A stretch of 34,080 nucleotides of DNA. It comes from Bacteroidales bacterium (lineage in GTDB: Bacteria > Bacteroidota > Bacteroidia > Bacteroidales > UBA932). The stretch spans positions 1-34,080 of the forward strand of contig JALFFZ010000051.1 in assembly GCA_022777585.1 (NCBI GenBank), written 5' to 3'. How positions within the stretch are numbered: the stretch's first letter is position 1; the number at the start of each line of letters is the position of its first letter. Positions 24,316-34,080 of this stretch are shown piece by piece. The position numbers and the translations under genes are program-made. The notes beneath the pieces are model-generated. The model saw only the letters and a program-made list of their open reading frames with translations. It was not told the DNA's origin and searched no databases.

Positions 24316-25011
24316 ATGAGCAAACTTACAAAGAATCAGAAAGCTGCCATAGCCAAGATAGAGGCCGGCAAGCTCTACACACTCGCTGAGGCTTGTGAAC
24401 TCGTGAAGGAAGTGACCTTCACCAAATTTGATGCCTCCGTTGAGGTTCACATCAACCTCGGCGTCGATCCACGCAAGGCAAACCAGATGGTACGTGGCGT
24501 CGTAACCCTTCCTAACGGAACCGGAAAGACCGTACGCGTGCTCGTTCTCTGCACTCCTGACAAGGAGACCGAGGCAAAGGAAGCCGGTGCAGACTATGTT
24601 GGTCTGGACGAGTACATCGACAAGATCAAGGGTGGATGGACTGACGTTGACGTCATCATCTGTACCCCTTCAGTAATGGCCAAGGTCGGCGCAATAGGCC
24701 GTATCCTCGGTCCTCGCGGACTCATGCCGAACCCTAAGACCGGCACCGTGACTATGGAAATCGCAAAGGCCGTAAAGGACGTAAAGGCTGGTAAGATCGA
24801 CTTCAAGGTTGACAAGACCGGTATCGTTCACGCTGCCGTAGGCAAGGCATCCTTCACTCCTGAGCAGATCAGGGAGAACGCCCAGGCACTCATATCCGAG
24901 GTTATCAAGCTCAAACCGCAGAACCTCAAGGGTACCTACCTCCAGGGTGCATCCATCTGCACTACCATGAGCCCGGGAATCACTCTCGACGTTAAGTCCA
25001 TCGCTGAATAA
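24316..25011 (+). CDS. rplA: 50S ribosomal protein L1
   Basis: The 231-aa product contains the L1 hallmarks: [33 protein letters not shown], and [19 protein letters not shown] in domain II. L1 forms the mobile stalk near the E site and in many bacteria represses its own operon by binding the mRNA; no obvious L1-binding mimic was identified here. It lies 15 bases after rplK and 14 before rplJ. Confidence 0.99.
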   Translation: MSKLTKNQKAAIAKIEAGKLYTLAEACELVKEVTFTKFDASVEVHINLGVDPRKANQMVRGVVTLPNGTGKTVRVLVLCTPDKETEAKEAGADYVGLDEYIDKIKGGWTDVDVIICTPSVMAKVGAIGRILGPRGLMPNPKTGTVTMEIAKAVKDVKAGKIDFKVDKTGIVHAAVGKASFTPEQIRENAQALISEVIKLKPQNLKGTYLQGASICTTMSPGITLDVKSIAE

Positions 25012-25025
25012 AAAAGTTCAATGCT

Positions 25026-25532
25026 ATGAGAAAAGAAGAAAAAGCCCAGATAATTGAATCGATTTCAGCGCAGCTTCAGGAGACTCCTAATTTCTATGTC
25101 ACCGACATCTCCGGACTTAACGCTGAACAGACCTCAAAGCTCCGTCGCGCATGCTTTGAGAGCGGCATAATCCTCAATGTAGTCAAGAACACCCTTTTCG
25201 CAAAGGTTGTCGAGGCTGCAGGCAACGAAGAGCTCAGCAAGATTCTTCCTGCCCTTGAGGGCCCTACCGCCATCATGTACACCACTGTAGCCAACGCTCC
25301 TGCCAAACTTATCAAGAAGTTCAACGCAGACGGACTGGAGAAGCCGGTCCTCAAGGCTGCATACCTCGTCGAGAGCGGCGCATACGTAGGTGCCGACCAG
25401 CTCGATACTCTCGCAAACATCAAGTCTCGCGAGGAGATGATCGCCGACATCGTTCTCATGCTCCAGCAGGCTGCAGGTCAGAAGATCGCAGGCCTCCTGA
25501 AGACCATGGAAGAGAAGAAGGCAGAAGAATAA
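25026..25532 (+). CDS. rplJ: 50S ribosomal protein L10
   Basis: The 168-aa product begins MRKEEKAQIIESISAQLQ, with the L10 segments FYVTDISGLNAEQTSKLRR, VVKNTLFAKV and LEGPTAIMYT. The alanine- and lysine-rich C-terminal helix binds L7/L12 dimers. L10 anchors the L7/L12 stalk. The gene is followed after 39 bases by rplL, the expected partner. Confidence 0.98.
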   Translation: MRKEEKAQIIESISAQLQETPNFYVTDISGLNAEQTSKLRRACFESGIILNVVKNTLFAKVVEAAGNEELSKILPALEGPTAIMYTTVANAPAKLIKKFNADGLEKPVLKAAYLVESGAYVGADQLDTLANIKSREEMIADIVLMLQQAAGQKIAGLLKTMEEKKAEE

Positions 25533-25571
25533 CATTTAGCGCAAAAACAATCTTTAAAAACAATAACAATT

Positions 25572-25943
25572 ATGGCAGACATCAAAGTTCTTGCAGAAGA
25601 GTTGGTTAACCTTACTGTAAAGGAAGTTCAGGAACTCGCACAGGTACTCAAGGAAGAGTACGGCATCGAGCCTGCAGTCGCACAGGTAGCCGTTGCAGGT
25701 CCTGCAGCTGCTGCAGCTGAGGCTGAGCAGACCGAATTCAACGTAATCCTCAAGTCAGCCGGCCAGGCTAAGCTCCAGGTTGTAAAGGCTGTCAAGGAAG
25801 CTACCGGTCTCGGACTGAAAGAGGCTAAGGAGATGGTTGACAAGGCTCCTGACGCCGTTCTCAAGGAGAAGGTTTCCAAGGCTGAGGCAGAGGCACTCAA
25901 GGCTGCTCTCGAAGAAGCTGGTGCTGAGGTCGAGATTAAATAA
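25572..25943 (+). CDS. rplL: 50S ribosomal protein L7/L12
   Basis: The 123-aa product has an N-terminal dimerisation helix pair ([20 protein letters not shown]), an alanine-rich hinge ([11 protein letters not shown]) and the C-terminal factor-binding domain ([32 protein letters not shown]). It is the multicopy stalk protein that recruits translation factors. A strong hairpin terminator lies shortly after its stop codon, before rpoB. Confidence 0.99.
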   Translation: MADIKVLAEELVNLTVKEVQELAQVLKEEYGIEPAVAQVAVAGPAAAAAEAEQTEFNVILKSAGQAKLQVVKAVKEATGLGLKEAKEMVDKAPDAVLKEKVSKAEAEALKAALEEAGAEVEIK

Positions 25944-25972
25944 CTTGACCGTCCCCTCAGGGAGATTTTACC

Positions 25973-26007
25973 AGGTTTAGGGCCGAAACAGGCTCTAAAC
26001 CTTTTTT
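25973..26007 (+). terminator. Intrinsic terminator/attenuator between rplL and rpoB
   Basis: A 12-bp stem AGGTTTAGGGCC / GGCTCTAAACCT (one G-T pair) with loop GAAACA is followed by six Ts. It sits in the 97-bp rplL-rpoB gap. In E. coli this gap also carries a partial terminator that keeps rpoBC expression below that of the ribosomal proteins; the same role is inferred here. No consensus TAnnTTTG box was found after it. Confidence 0.88.
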
Positions 26008-26040
26008 CCGTAATTATTTTTCACTATATAAAGGCAGAAA

Positions 26041-29000
26041 ATGTCAAAGACGACAAAAGCCAAGCGAATTTCGTTCGCAACCTCAAAGATTCTCCTGGAG
26101 TATCCGGACCTGCTTGAGGTCCAGCTGAAGTCCTTCCGCGACTTCTTCCAGATGGACACTCCACCGGAGAACAGGCGCAACGAGGGCCTGTACAATGTCT
26201 TCCAGGAGATTTTCCCCATCGAGGATACGAGGAACAGTTACAAGCTCGAATTCATTGATTATTTCCTCGATCCCCCAAGATTTTCCATCGAGGAATGTCT
26301 TGAGAGAGGCGACACCTACAAAGTGCCTCTCAAGGCAAAACTCCGCCTTTCCTGCAGCGACACCGAGCACGAGGACTTCGAGACCAAGGTTCAGGACGTA
26401 TATCTGGGCGACATCCCTTACATGACGCCTGCCGGAACCTTCATCATCAACGGTTCCGAGCGCATCATAGTGTCCCAGCTCCACAGATCTCCCGGCGTAT
26501 TCTTCGGTCAGAGCCTCCACGCCAACGGAACCAAGCTCTACTCGGCACGTATAATCCCGTTCAAGGGTTCCTGGATAGAGTTCTCCACGGACATCAACAA
26601 CGTGATGTTCGCCTACATCGACCGTAAGAAGAAGCTCCCTGTGACCACCCTCCTGCGTGCCATAGGATTCAGCAGCGACAAAGATATCATCGACATCTAC
26701 GGACTCGCCGACGAGGTTTCCATGGATGAGGAGACCCTCAGGCAGTATCAGGGCCGCAAGCTTGCCGCCAAGGTCATCAAGACCTGGGTAGAGGACTTCG
26801 TGGACGAGGATACCGGTGAGGTGATTCCTGTCGAGAGAACCGAGGCCATCGTGGAAAGAGGCCAGATTCTCGACGAGCAGACCATAGCCCAGCTTCTCGA
26901 GACCGACGTCAAGAAGATTCTCATCCAGAAGGAGGAATCCGAAGCCAAGGAATATGAGATCATATTCAACACCCTTCAGAAGGATACCACCAACACCGAG
27001 ATGGAGGCAGTCAACTACATCTACAAGCAGCTCCGCAACTCGGAGCCGCCTGATGAGGCTACTGCCAGGGACGTCATCGAAAAGCTTTTCTTCTCTGAGA
27101 AGAGATACGACCTCGGCGAGGTCGGCAGGTACCGTCTGAACAAGAAGCTCTCCCTTACCATCGACGACAATGTGAGGGTGCTTACCAAGACGGATATCAT
27201 AGAAATCATACGCTACCTCGTTTGCCTTATCAACGAAAAGGCCGAGGTGGACGATATCGACCACCTGAGCAACAGGCGTATCAGGACCGTAGGCGAGCAG
27301 CTCGCAAACCAGTTCAGCGTAGGCCTCACCCGTATGGCAAGGACCATACGCGAGAAGATGAACGTACGCGACAGCGAGCAGTTTGTTCCATCCGACCTGA
27401 TAACGGCCAAGACCCTCTCGTCGGTCATCAACTCCTTCTTCGGAACTTCCCAGCTCTCCCAGTTCATGGACCAGACCAACCCGCTTTCGGAGATCACCCA
27501 CAAGAGGCGTCTCTCCGCCCTGGGTCCTGGCGGTCTGTCAAGAGACAGGGCAGGTTTCGAGGTACGAGACGTACACTACACCCACTACGGCCGTCTCTGC
27601 CCTATCGAGACTCCGGAAGGCCCGAACATCGGTCTGATCTCCTCACTCTGCGTTTACGCGAGGATCAACAGCCTGGGCTTCATCGAGACTCCTTACCGCA
27701 AAGTGGAGAACGGCAAGGTCGATCTCACCCCGGGCGGCTGGAAATATATGAGCGCCGAGGACGAGGAATACCAGACCATATCTCTTGCAAACGTGAAGCT
27801 CGACGATGAGGGCAATATGCTCGACGACCGCATCCAGTGCCGTCTCGAAGCCGATTTCCCTGTCGTATCGAAGGAGGAAGTCAACTATATGGACGTCGCT
27901 CCTAACCAGATCGCTTCCGTGGCGGCCTCACTGATTCCGTTCCTCGAGCACGATGATGCCCACCGTGCCCTGATGGGTGCGAACATGATGAGGCAGGCGG
28001 TTCCGCTCCTTAATCCGGAGGCCCCTATCGTGGGTACCGGCCTCGAGGAGAGGGTCTGCCTCGATTCCAGGACCCAGATCATTGCAGAGCGCAAGGGTGA
28101 AGTGGTTTATGTGGATGCAAACGAAATCCACGTAAGGTACGACCGCAGCGAGGACGAGAAATTCGTAAGCTTCAGCCCGGACGTGACCGTTTACAAGCTT
28201 CCTATATTCAGGAGGACCAACCAGAGCACGACCATCCTGCTCAAGCCTATAGTACGCAAGGGCGACAAAGTGGAAAAGGGTCAGGTGATGACCGAGGGAT
28301 ATGCGACCCAGAACGGCGAACTCGCCCTCGGACGCAACCTCAAGGTTGCCTTCATGCCTTGGAAGGGATACAACTACGAGGACGCCATCGTGCTTTCCGA
28401 AAAGATGGTACGCTGGGACATCCTCACTTCCGTACACGTGGACGAGTACATTACCGAGGTTCGTGACACCAAGCGCGGTGCCGAGGAACTCACTTCGGAC
28501 ATACCTAACGTCAGCGAGGATGCCACCAAGGACCTCGGCGAGGACGGTATAATCCGCGTGGGTGCCCACATCGAGCCGGGTGACATAATGATAGGCAAGA
28601 TCACCCCTAAGGGCGAGAGCGATCCTTCTCCTGAGGAAAAACTCCTCCGTGCCATCTTCGGCGACAAGGCCGGAGAGGTAAAGGACGCTTCACTCAAGGC
28701 TACCCCATCCCTCAGCGGTACCGTAATCAAGACCGCCCTCTATTCCAAAGCCCTCAAGGAGAGCAACCGCAAGGGTGCACGCAACGAGCAGAAACTCCGC
28801 GAGCAGGCAGAGGAGGAGAGAAGGGATGCCGAGATAGCCAAGCTCTTCAACCAGTTCATCGAGAAGCTCGCCACCCTCACCGAGGGCAAGAAGAGCGCGG
28901 GCATCAGCGAACTTGTCGGCACCGAAATCATTGCCAAGGGCAAAGCCATCACCGTGGACCAGCTCAGGAACATTGATTACGCAAGCATCAATTCCAGCAA

Positions 29001-29862
29001 GTGGACCACTGACAAGGCTGCCAACGCCATGATCAAGGATCTCATCAACAACTACTGCATAGCCAGGAAGGAGATCGAGGCCCGCTACAGGAGAATCATC
29101 GACAAGATCAAGATCGGTGACGAACTGGGCAACGGCGTGATGAAACTCGCCAAGGTCTATGTAGCCAAGAAGAGGAAGATCAGAGTCGGTGACAAGATGG
29201 CCGGCCGTCACGGAAACAAGGGTATCGTAGCGAAGATAGTAAGGGACGAAGATATGCCTTTCCTCGCTGACGGAACTCCTGTGGACATAGTGCTCAACCC
29301 TCTGGGTGTGCCTTCCCGTATGAATATAGGTCAGATATACGAGACCGTGCTCGGCTGGGCCGGCCAGGAACTCGGAGTCAAGTTCAGCACCCCTATCTTC
29401 GACGGTGCAAGCCTTGAGGAGATCTGCCGCTATACCGACAAGGCGGGTGTTCCGCGCTACGGAAAGACCTTCCTCAGGGACGGCGGTACCGGTGACTGGT
29501 TCGACCAGCCGGCAACCGTGGGCGTCATCTATATGATTAAGCTCGGCCACATGGTCGATGACAAGATGCACGCAAGGTCCATAGGTCCTTACTCGCTCAT
29601 CACCCAGCAGCCTCTCGGAGGTAAAGCCCAGTTCGGTGGTCAGAGGTTCGGTGAGATGGAGGTTTGGGCGCTCGAGGCATTCGGCGCAGCAAACATTCTC
29701 CAGGAGATCCTGACTGTGAAGTCCGACGACGTCACCGGACGTTCGAAGACCTACGAAGCCATCGTGAAGGGAGACCTTATGCCTACCCCAGGAATTCCGG
29801 AGTCACTCAACGTGCTGCTCCACGAACTCCGCGGACTCGGTCTCAAGGTGACCCTCGAATAA
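26041..29862 (+). CDS. rpoB: DNA-directed RNA polymerase subunit beta
   Basis: The 1273-aa product is full length for Bacteroidetes. The rifampicin-binding region (about residues 467-500) reads [20 protein letters not shown], followed by [20 protein letters not shown]. Residues associated with resistance in E. coli (Asp516, His526 and Ser531 equivalents) are unchanged; the Thr after Gln replaces the E. coli Asn and, from memory, is usual in this phylum. Other landmarks are [25 protein letters not shown] and the C-terminal clamp segment [19 protein letters not shown]. It is transcribed after the rplL terminator and precedes rpoC by 37 bases. Confidence 0.99.
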   Translation: MSKTTKAKRISFATSKILLEYPDLLEVQLKSFRDFFQMDTPPENRRNEGLYNVFQEIFPIEDTRNSYKLEFIDYFLDPPRFSIEECLERGDTYKVPLKAKLRLSCSDTEHEDFETKVQDVYLGDIPYMTPAGTFIINGSERIIVSQLHRSPGVFFGQSLHANGTKLYSARIIPFKGSWIEFSTDINNVMFAYIDRKKKLPVTTLLRAIGFSSDKDIIDIYGLADEVSMDEETLRQYQGRKLAAKVIKTWVEDFVDEDTGEVIPVERTEAIVERGQILDEQTIAQLLETDVKKILIQKEESEAKEYEIIFNTLQKDTTNTEMEAVNYIYKQLRNSEPPDEATARDVIEKLFFSEKRYDLGEVGRYRLNKKLSLTIDDNVRVLTKTDIIEIIRYLVCLINEKAEVDDIDHLSNRRIRTVGEQLANQFSVGLTRMARTIREKMNVRDSEQFVPSDLITAKTLSSVINSFFGTSQLSQFMDQTNPLSEITHKRRLSALGPGGLSRDRAGFEVRDVHYTHYGRLCPIETPEGPNIGLISSLCVYARINSLGFIETPYRKVENGKVDLTPGGWKYMSAEDEEYQTISLANVKLDDEGNMLDDRIQCRLEADFPVVSKEEVNYMDVAPNQIASVAASLIPFLEHDDAHRALMGANMMRQAVPLLNPEAPIVGTGLEERVCLDSRTQIIAERKGEVVYVDANEIHVRYDRSEDEKFVSFSPDVTVYKLPIFRRTNQSTTILLKPIVRKGDKVEKGQVMTEGYATQNGELALGRNLKVAFMPWKGYNYEDAIVLSEKMVRWDILTSVHVDEYITEVRDTKRGAEELTSDIPNVSEDATKDLGEDGIIRVGAHIEPGDIMIGKITPKGESDPSPEEKLLRAIFGDKAGEVKDASLKATPSLSGTVIKTALYSKALKESNRKGARNEQKLREQAEEERRDAEIAKLFNQFIEKLATLTEGKKSAGISELVGTEIIAKGKAITVDQLRNIDYASINSSKWTTDKAANAMIKDLINNYCIARKEIEARYRRIIDKIKIGDELGNGVMKLAKVYVAKKRKIRVGDKMAGRHGNKGIVAKIVRDEDMPFLADGTPVDIVLNPLGVPSRMNIGQIYETVLGWAGQELGVKFSTPIFDGASLEEICRYTDKAGVPRYGKTFLRDGGTGDWFDQPATVGVIYMIKLGHMVDDKMHARSIGPYSLITQQPLGGKAQFGGQRFGEMEVWALEAFGAANILQEILTVKSDDVTGRSKTYEAIVKGDLMPTPGIPESLNVLLHELRGLGLKVTLE

Positions 29863-29899
29863 GTTTCAACTGACTACTGATAATTGAAGAATTAGAAAT

Positions 29900-32800
29900 A
29901 TGCCTACTTATAACAAAGACAATAAGGCTAAAAGCAACTTCGAGAAGATCAGCATTTCACTCGCTTCTCCGGAAGACATCAAAGGAAGGTCATCCGGAGA
30001 GGTGCTGAAACCTGAGACCGTCAACTACAGGACCTACAAGCCTGAAAGGGACGGACTCTTCTGCGAGAAGATCTTCGGTCCTACCAAGGACTACGAGTGC
30101 CACTGCGGTAAGTACAAGAGAATACGCTACCGCGGCATCGTCTGCGACCGCTGCGGTGTCGAGGTTACGGAGAAGAAGGTCCGCAGGGAAAGGATGGGTC
30201 ACATAGAGCTCACCGTTCCTGTAGCCCACATCTGGTACTTCAAGTCAGCTCCAAACAAGATCGCCGCTCTGCTCGGAATTCCTTCCAAGAAACTCGAACA
30301 GGTCATCTACTACGAGAAGTATATAGTCCTCAACCAGGGCGCATCGAACTATCCTAAGCTCGAGCTCCTCAGCGAAGAGGAATATCTCGACGTTCTCGCA
30401 GACCTTCCGAACAACGGCAACCTCCCTGACGAGGATGAGAACAAGTTCAGGGCAAAGATGGGCGCAGAGGCCATATACGACCTGCTCAAGGAAGTGGACA
30501 TCGACGAACTCGCCAAGAGTCTTCGCGCAAGCATGGTTACCGACAGGTCACAGCAGCGCAGGACCGAGGCCCTCAAGAGACTGAGCGTTGTGAAGTGGTT
30601 CCAGGAGTCCAAGGGAATCAACCGTCCTGAATGGATGATTCTCAAGGTCATCCCTGTCACCCCTCCTGAGCTCCGTCCTCTCGTTCCGCTGGACGGCGGC
30701 CGCTTCGCCACTTCAGACCTGAACGACCTCTACAGAAGGGTGATCATCAGGAACAACCGTCTGAAGAGACTCATCGAGATCAAGGCGCCGGAAGTCATAC
30801 TGCGCAACGAGAAGCGAATGCTTCAGGAAGCCGTGGACTCCCTGTTCGACAACTCCAAGAAGTCCAACGCCGTCAAGAGCGAGGCCAACAGGGCTCTCAA
30901 GTCCCTGTCCGACTCTCTCAAAGGCAAGCAGGGCCGTTTCCGTCAGAACCTCCTCGGAAAGCGTGTCGATTACTCCGCACGTTCCGTCATCGTCGTAGGT
31001 CCTGAGCTGAATATGCACGAGTGCGGTCTGCCTAAGTATATGGCTGCCGAGCTCTACAAGCCGTTCATCATCCGCAAACTCATAGAGCGCGGAATCGTGA
31101 AGACGGTCAAGTCCGCAAAGAAGATCGTGGACCGTCAGGATCCGGTCATCTGGGACATACTCGAGAACGTGATGAAAGGTCATCCGGTTCTGCTGAACCG
31201 TGCACCTACCCTTCACCGTCTCGGTATCCAGGCTTTCCAGCCGAGGATGATCGAGGGCAAGGCCATTCAGCTGCACCCGCTCGCATGTACGGCATTCAAC
31301 GCCGACTTCGACGGTGACCAGATGGCTGTGCACCTCCCTCTCGGCAACGCCGCCATACTCGAGGCTCAGCTGCTGATGCTCGGTTCGCACAACATCCTCA
31401 ACCCTGCCAACGGTACCCCTATCACCGTGCCTTCACAGGATATGGTGCTCGGTCTTTACTACATCACCAAGATCAGACCGGGTGCAAAGGGTGAGGGAAT
31501 GAGGTTCTACGGACCTAAGGAAGTCATTATCGCACTCAACGAGAAGGCCATAGAGATTCACGCCAAGATATCCGTGAGGATGCCTGTGGACAAGATGAAT
31601 CCTGAGGCCGGCACCCACATGGTAGAGACCAGCCCGGGACGTATCATCGTCAACGAGCTTGTTCCTGACAAGGTGCCGTACATCAACGAGGTACTCTCCA
31701 AGAAATCCCTCCGCAAGATCATATCCGTGGTAATCAAGAACACCGGTATCTCACGTACCGCCCAGTTCCTCGACGACATCAAGAACCTCGGATACACCAT
31801 GGCCTTCAAGGGAGGTCTGTCCTTCAACCTCGGTGACGTTATCATCCCTGGCGAGAAAGACGGAATGATCGAGGACGGCTACAAGAAGGTCGCCGAGATC
31901 AAGAGCAACTTCGAGATGGGCTTCATCACCAACAACGAGCGCTACAACAAGGTCATCGACCTCTGGACCTCCATCGACAACAAGCTTCAGAGGATAGTGG
32001 AGGAGCAGATTTCCGCTGACCAGCAGGGCTTCAACCCTGTGTATATGATGCTCGACTCCGGAGCCCGCGGTTCCATAGGCCAGATCAAGCAGCTCTGCGG
32101 TATGCGAGGCCTTATGGCCAAGCCTCAGAAGTCCGGCGGACAGGGCCACGACACCATCGAGAACCCGGTTATCAGCAACCTTAAGGAGGGTATGTCCGTG
32201 CTCGAGTACTTCATCGGTACCCACGGTGCCCGCAAGGGTCTTGCCGATACCGCCCTCAAGACTGCGGATGCAGGTTACCTGACCCGTCGTCTGGTGGACG
32301 TATCCCACGACGTGATTATCAACGAAGAGGACTGCGGCACCCTCAGGGGCCTCATCGCAACCGCCATCAAGAGCAAGGATGAGGTTGTGGAATCCCTCGG
32401 AGACCGTATCCTCGGCCGTGTACCTGTACACAACATATACAACCCGCTTGACGGACAGCTCATCGTGGCTTCCGGCGAGGAGATCACCGAAGAGAAGGCC
32501 GCTCTCATCGAGTCGCTGCCTATCGAACAGGTGGAGATACGTTCCGTGCTCACCTGCGAGTCCCGCAAGGGAGTCTGCGCAAAGTGCTACGGACGCAACC
32601 TCGCAACCAGCCGCATGGTTGAGAAAGGTGAGGTTGTCGGCGTGATCGCCGCACAGTCCATCGGTGAGCCGGGTACCCAGCTGACACTGCGTACCTTCCA
32701 CGCCGGCGGTGTGGCCGGTGGTGAAGTTGCAGACAACAGCATCGAGTCCAAGTACGACGGCAAGCTGGAGTTCAGCGAGCTCAGGACCATAGAAAGGGAA

Positions 32801-34080
32801 AGCGAGAACGGAGTGGAGACCGTTGTGGTCAGCCGTACCACGGAACTCAAGATCGTGGACGAGAACACCGGCATCACCTTCTCCCAGTACGATATCCCTT
32901 ACGGTTCCGTTCTCTTCAAGCAGGACGGTGCCAAGGTCAGCAAGAAGGATCTTATCTGCGAATGGGACGCCTACAACGCAATCACCATTGCCGAGTCAGC
33001 CGGTATCGCCAGGTACGAGAACATGGTTGACGGCATCACCTTCCGTGAGGAGATTGCCGACGAGTATTCCCTCAACCGCGACAAGGTCATCATCGCCTCC
33101 CAGGACAAGACCAAGAACCCTGCCCTCACCATACTCTCCGAGACCGGTGAGATCATCAAGACCTTCAACCTCCCTGTCAATGCCCACGTAATGGTGGCAG
33201 ACGGCGCTCAGGTCAAGGTCGGTGACATCATCATCAAGATTCCTCGCGCAGTCGGCAAGTCCGGTGACATCACCGGCGGTCTGCCACGAGTTACAGAGCT
33301 CTTCGAAGCCCGCAACCCATCCAACCCGGCCATCGTCACCGAAATCAACGGTGAGGTCAGCCTGGGCAAGATCAAGCGAGGCAACCAGGAGATTATCGTG
33401 CGCAACCGCTCAGGTGTCGAGAAATCCTATCTCGTGCCTATGTCCAAGCAGATACTCGTTCAGGAGAACGACTACGTAAGGGCCGGAACCCGTCTTTCCG
33501 ACGGCGCCGTATCCCCTACCGACATTCTCAACATACTCGGTCCTATCAAGGTTCAGGAGTACATCGTGAATGAGGTTCAGGAGGTTTACCGTCTGCAGGG
33601 CGTGAAGATCAATGACAAGCACTTCGAGATCATCGTACGCCAGATGATGAGAAAGGTGAAGATCAATGATCCGGGCGACACCGATTTCCTCCAGGAGGAG
33701 CTCGTGGACAAGTGGGTATTCATGGATACCAACGACAACATCTACGGCAAGTACTTCGTCGAGGACAATGGCGACTCCGAGAAGTTCAACATCGGTGACA
33801 TCATCAGCGCAAGGGATCTCCGCAGCGAGAACTCCTCACTTGACCGCCAGGGTCTGCGCATGATGGCCGTACGCGAGGCCAAGCCGGCCACCGCAAGCCA
33901 GGTGCTCCAGGGTATCACAAGGGCTGCACTGAAGACCAACAGCTTCATCTCCGCAGCTTCCTTCCAGGAGACCACCAAGGTGCTCAGCGAGGCAGCGATA
34001 CGCGGTCGCGTCGATACTCTCGAAGGCCTCAAGGAGAACGTCATCTGCGGACACGCAATTCCGGCCGGTACCGGTCAGAA
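29900..34080 (+). CDS. rpoC: DNA-directed RNA polymerase subunit beta' (3' end outside window)
   Basis: The frame opens at ATG 29900 ([20 protein letters not shown]) and stays open to the edge, so the ORF track omits it; about 1393 codons are present. Landmarks are the N-terminal zinc ribbon ([20 protein letters not shown]), the lid/rudder segment ending [14 protein letters not shown], and the catalytic Mg-binding motif NADFDGDQM with Asp469, 471 and 473. The bridge helix/trigger loop region follows ([33 protein letters not shown]), and the second zinc site is formed around CGTLRG and [13 protein letters not shown]. The protein lacks only its last few dozen residues because of the window end. 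It is co-transcribed with rpoB. Confidence 0.99.
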   Translation, partial: MPTYNKDNKAKSNFEKISISLASPEDIKGRSSGEVLKPETVNYRTYKPERDGLFCEKIFGPTKDYECHCGKYKRIRYRGIVCDRCGVEVTEKKVRRERMGHIELTVPVAHIWYFKSAPNKIAALLGIPSKKLEQVIYYEKYIVLNQGASNYPKLELLSEEEYLDVLADLPNNGNLPDEDENKFRAKMGAEAIYDLLKEVDIDELAKSLRASMVTDRSQQRRTEALKRLSVVKWFQESKGINRPEWMILKVIPVTPPELRPLVPLDGGRFATSDLNDLYRRVIIRNNRLKRLIEIKAPEVILRNEKRMLQEAVDSLFDNSKKSNAVKSEANRALKSLSDSLKGKQGRFRQNLLGKRVDYSARSVIVVGPELNMHECGLPKYMAAELYKPFIIRKLIERGIVKTVKSAKKIVDRQDPVIWDILENVMKGHPVLLNRAPTLHRLGIQAFQPRMIEGKAIQLHPLACTAFNADFDGDQMAVHLPLGNAAILEAQLLMLGSHNILNPANGTPITVPSQDMVLGLYYITKIRPGAKGEGMRFYGPKEVIIALNEKAIEIHAKISVRMPVDKMNPEAGTHMVETSPGRIIVNELVPDKVPYINEVLSKKSLRKIISVVIKNTGISRTAQFLDDIKNLGYTMAFKGGLSFNLGDVIIPGEKDGMIEDGYKKVAEIKSNFEMGFITNNERYNKVIDLWTSIDNKLQRIVEEQISADQQGFNPVYMMLDSGARGSIGQIKQLCGMRGLMAKPQKSGGQGHDTIENPVISNLKEGMSVLEYFIGTHGARKGLADTALKTADAGYLTRRLVDVSHDVIINEEDCGTLRGLIATAIKSKDEVVESLGDRILGRVPVHNIYNPLDGQLIVASGEEITEEKAALIESLPIEQVEIRSVLTCESRKGVCAKCYGRNLATSRMVEKGEVVGVIAAQSIGEPGTQLTLRTFHAGGVAGGEVADNSIESKYDGKLEFSELRTIERESENGVETVVVSRTTELKIVDENTGITFSQYDIPYGSVLFKQDGAKVSKKDLICEWDAYNAITIAESAGIARYENMVDGITFREEIADEYSLNRDKVIIASQDKTKNPALTILSETGEIIKTFNLPVNAHVMVADGAQVKVGDIIIKIPRAVGKSGDITGGLPRVTELFEARNPSNPAIVTEINGEVSLGKIKRGNQEIIVRNRSGVEKSYLVPMSKQILVQENDYVRAGTRLSDGAVSPTDILNILGPIKVQEYIVNEVQEVYRLQGVKINDKHFEIIVRQMMRKVKINDPGDTDFLQEELVDKWVFMDTNDNIYGKYFVEDNGDSEKFNIGDIISARDLRSENSSLDRQGLRMMAVREAKPATASQVLQGITRAALKTNSFISAASFQETTKVLSEAAIRGRVDTLEGLKENVICGHAIPAGTGQ

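Noticed and set aside
26083-27501. 472-aa minus-strand ORF inside rpoB
   Set aside because: Antisense shadow of a complete, highly conserved rpoB; no recognisable protein features. The same holds for 28690-29571 and 27928-28569.
31751-32701. 316-aa minus-strand ORF inside rpoC, and 30713-31390
   Set aside because: Antisense shadows of rpoC, whose own frame is open throughout but unlisted because it runs off the edge.
1-34080. CRISPR arrays, insertion sequences, phage genes, toxin-antitoxin pairs
   Set aside because: No regularly spaced repeats, transposase, integrase or phage-like genes were found; every stretch is accounted for by the genes listed.

Overview
The window looks like a chromosomal segment of a Bacteroidota (order Bacteroidales) genome. 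Evidence: SusC/SusD pairs with BACON, DUF5689 and FecR/ECF-sigma partners, an S46 dipeptidyl-peptidase, Bacteroidetes-type promoters (TTTG-N19-TAnnTTTG), lack of Shine-Dalgarno sequences, and Bacteroidetes-type RpoB/RpoC. The core DNA is fairly GC-rich (about 53-63% in lines counted by hand), which would suit an Alistipes-like or uncultured Bacteroidales lineage. The genus cannot be fixed from sequence alone.

Layout. (1) 1-545, minus: 5' part of a SpoU/TrmH-family RNA methyltransferase, running off the left edge. (2) 577-14666: a visibly AT-richer block (about 35-50% GC in counted lines). It holds a minus-strand operon of FecR anti-sigma, SusC, SusD, a two-BACON/DUF5689 lipoprotein, a calcineurin-like phosphoesterase lipoprotein and a 1102-aa BACON/FN3 repeat lipoprotein. 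The cognate ECF sigma gene is transcribed divergently. (3) 14663-16618, plus: an S46 dipeptidyl-peptidase with the Arg that marks the acidic-residue-specific DPP11 type; its ATG overlaps the sigma stop codon. (4) 16563-19271, minus: two tandem paralogous MFS transporters, the second overlapping the 3' end of the peptidase gene. (5) 19353-21215, plus: dxs (isoprenoid precursor synthesis). (6) 21307-34080, plus: the conserved tRNA-Thr/Tyr/Gly/Thr - tuf - tRNA-Trp - secE - nusG - rplK - rplA - rplJ - rplL - rpoB - rpoC cluster; rpoC is cut by the right edge.

How the genes may work together. The AT-rich block encodes a complete trans-envelope circuit: a SusC with an N-terminal STN signalling domain, a FecR-type anti-sigma and an ECF sigma. 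It controls a surface uptake system whose only recognisable enzyme is a metallophosphoesterase; there is no glycosidase. The likely substrate is therefore a phosphoester-bearing polymer or glycoconjugate rather than a plain polysaccharide (inference). Next to it, the DPP11-like exopeptidase and the MFS pair form a plausible dipeptide-release and dipeptide-import module. Through the 4-bp sigma/peptidase overlap the two modules may be transcriptionally coupled. The right third is ordinary translation and transcription machinery, with clear terminators after tuf and between rplL and rpoB.

No CRISPR array, insertion sequence, transposase, integrase or rRNA gene was seen, and no gap between genes exceeds 300 bases.
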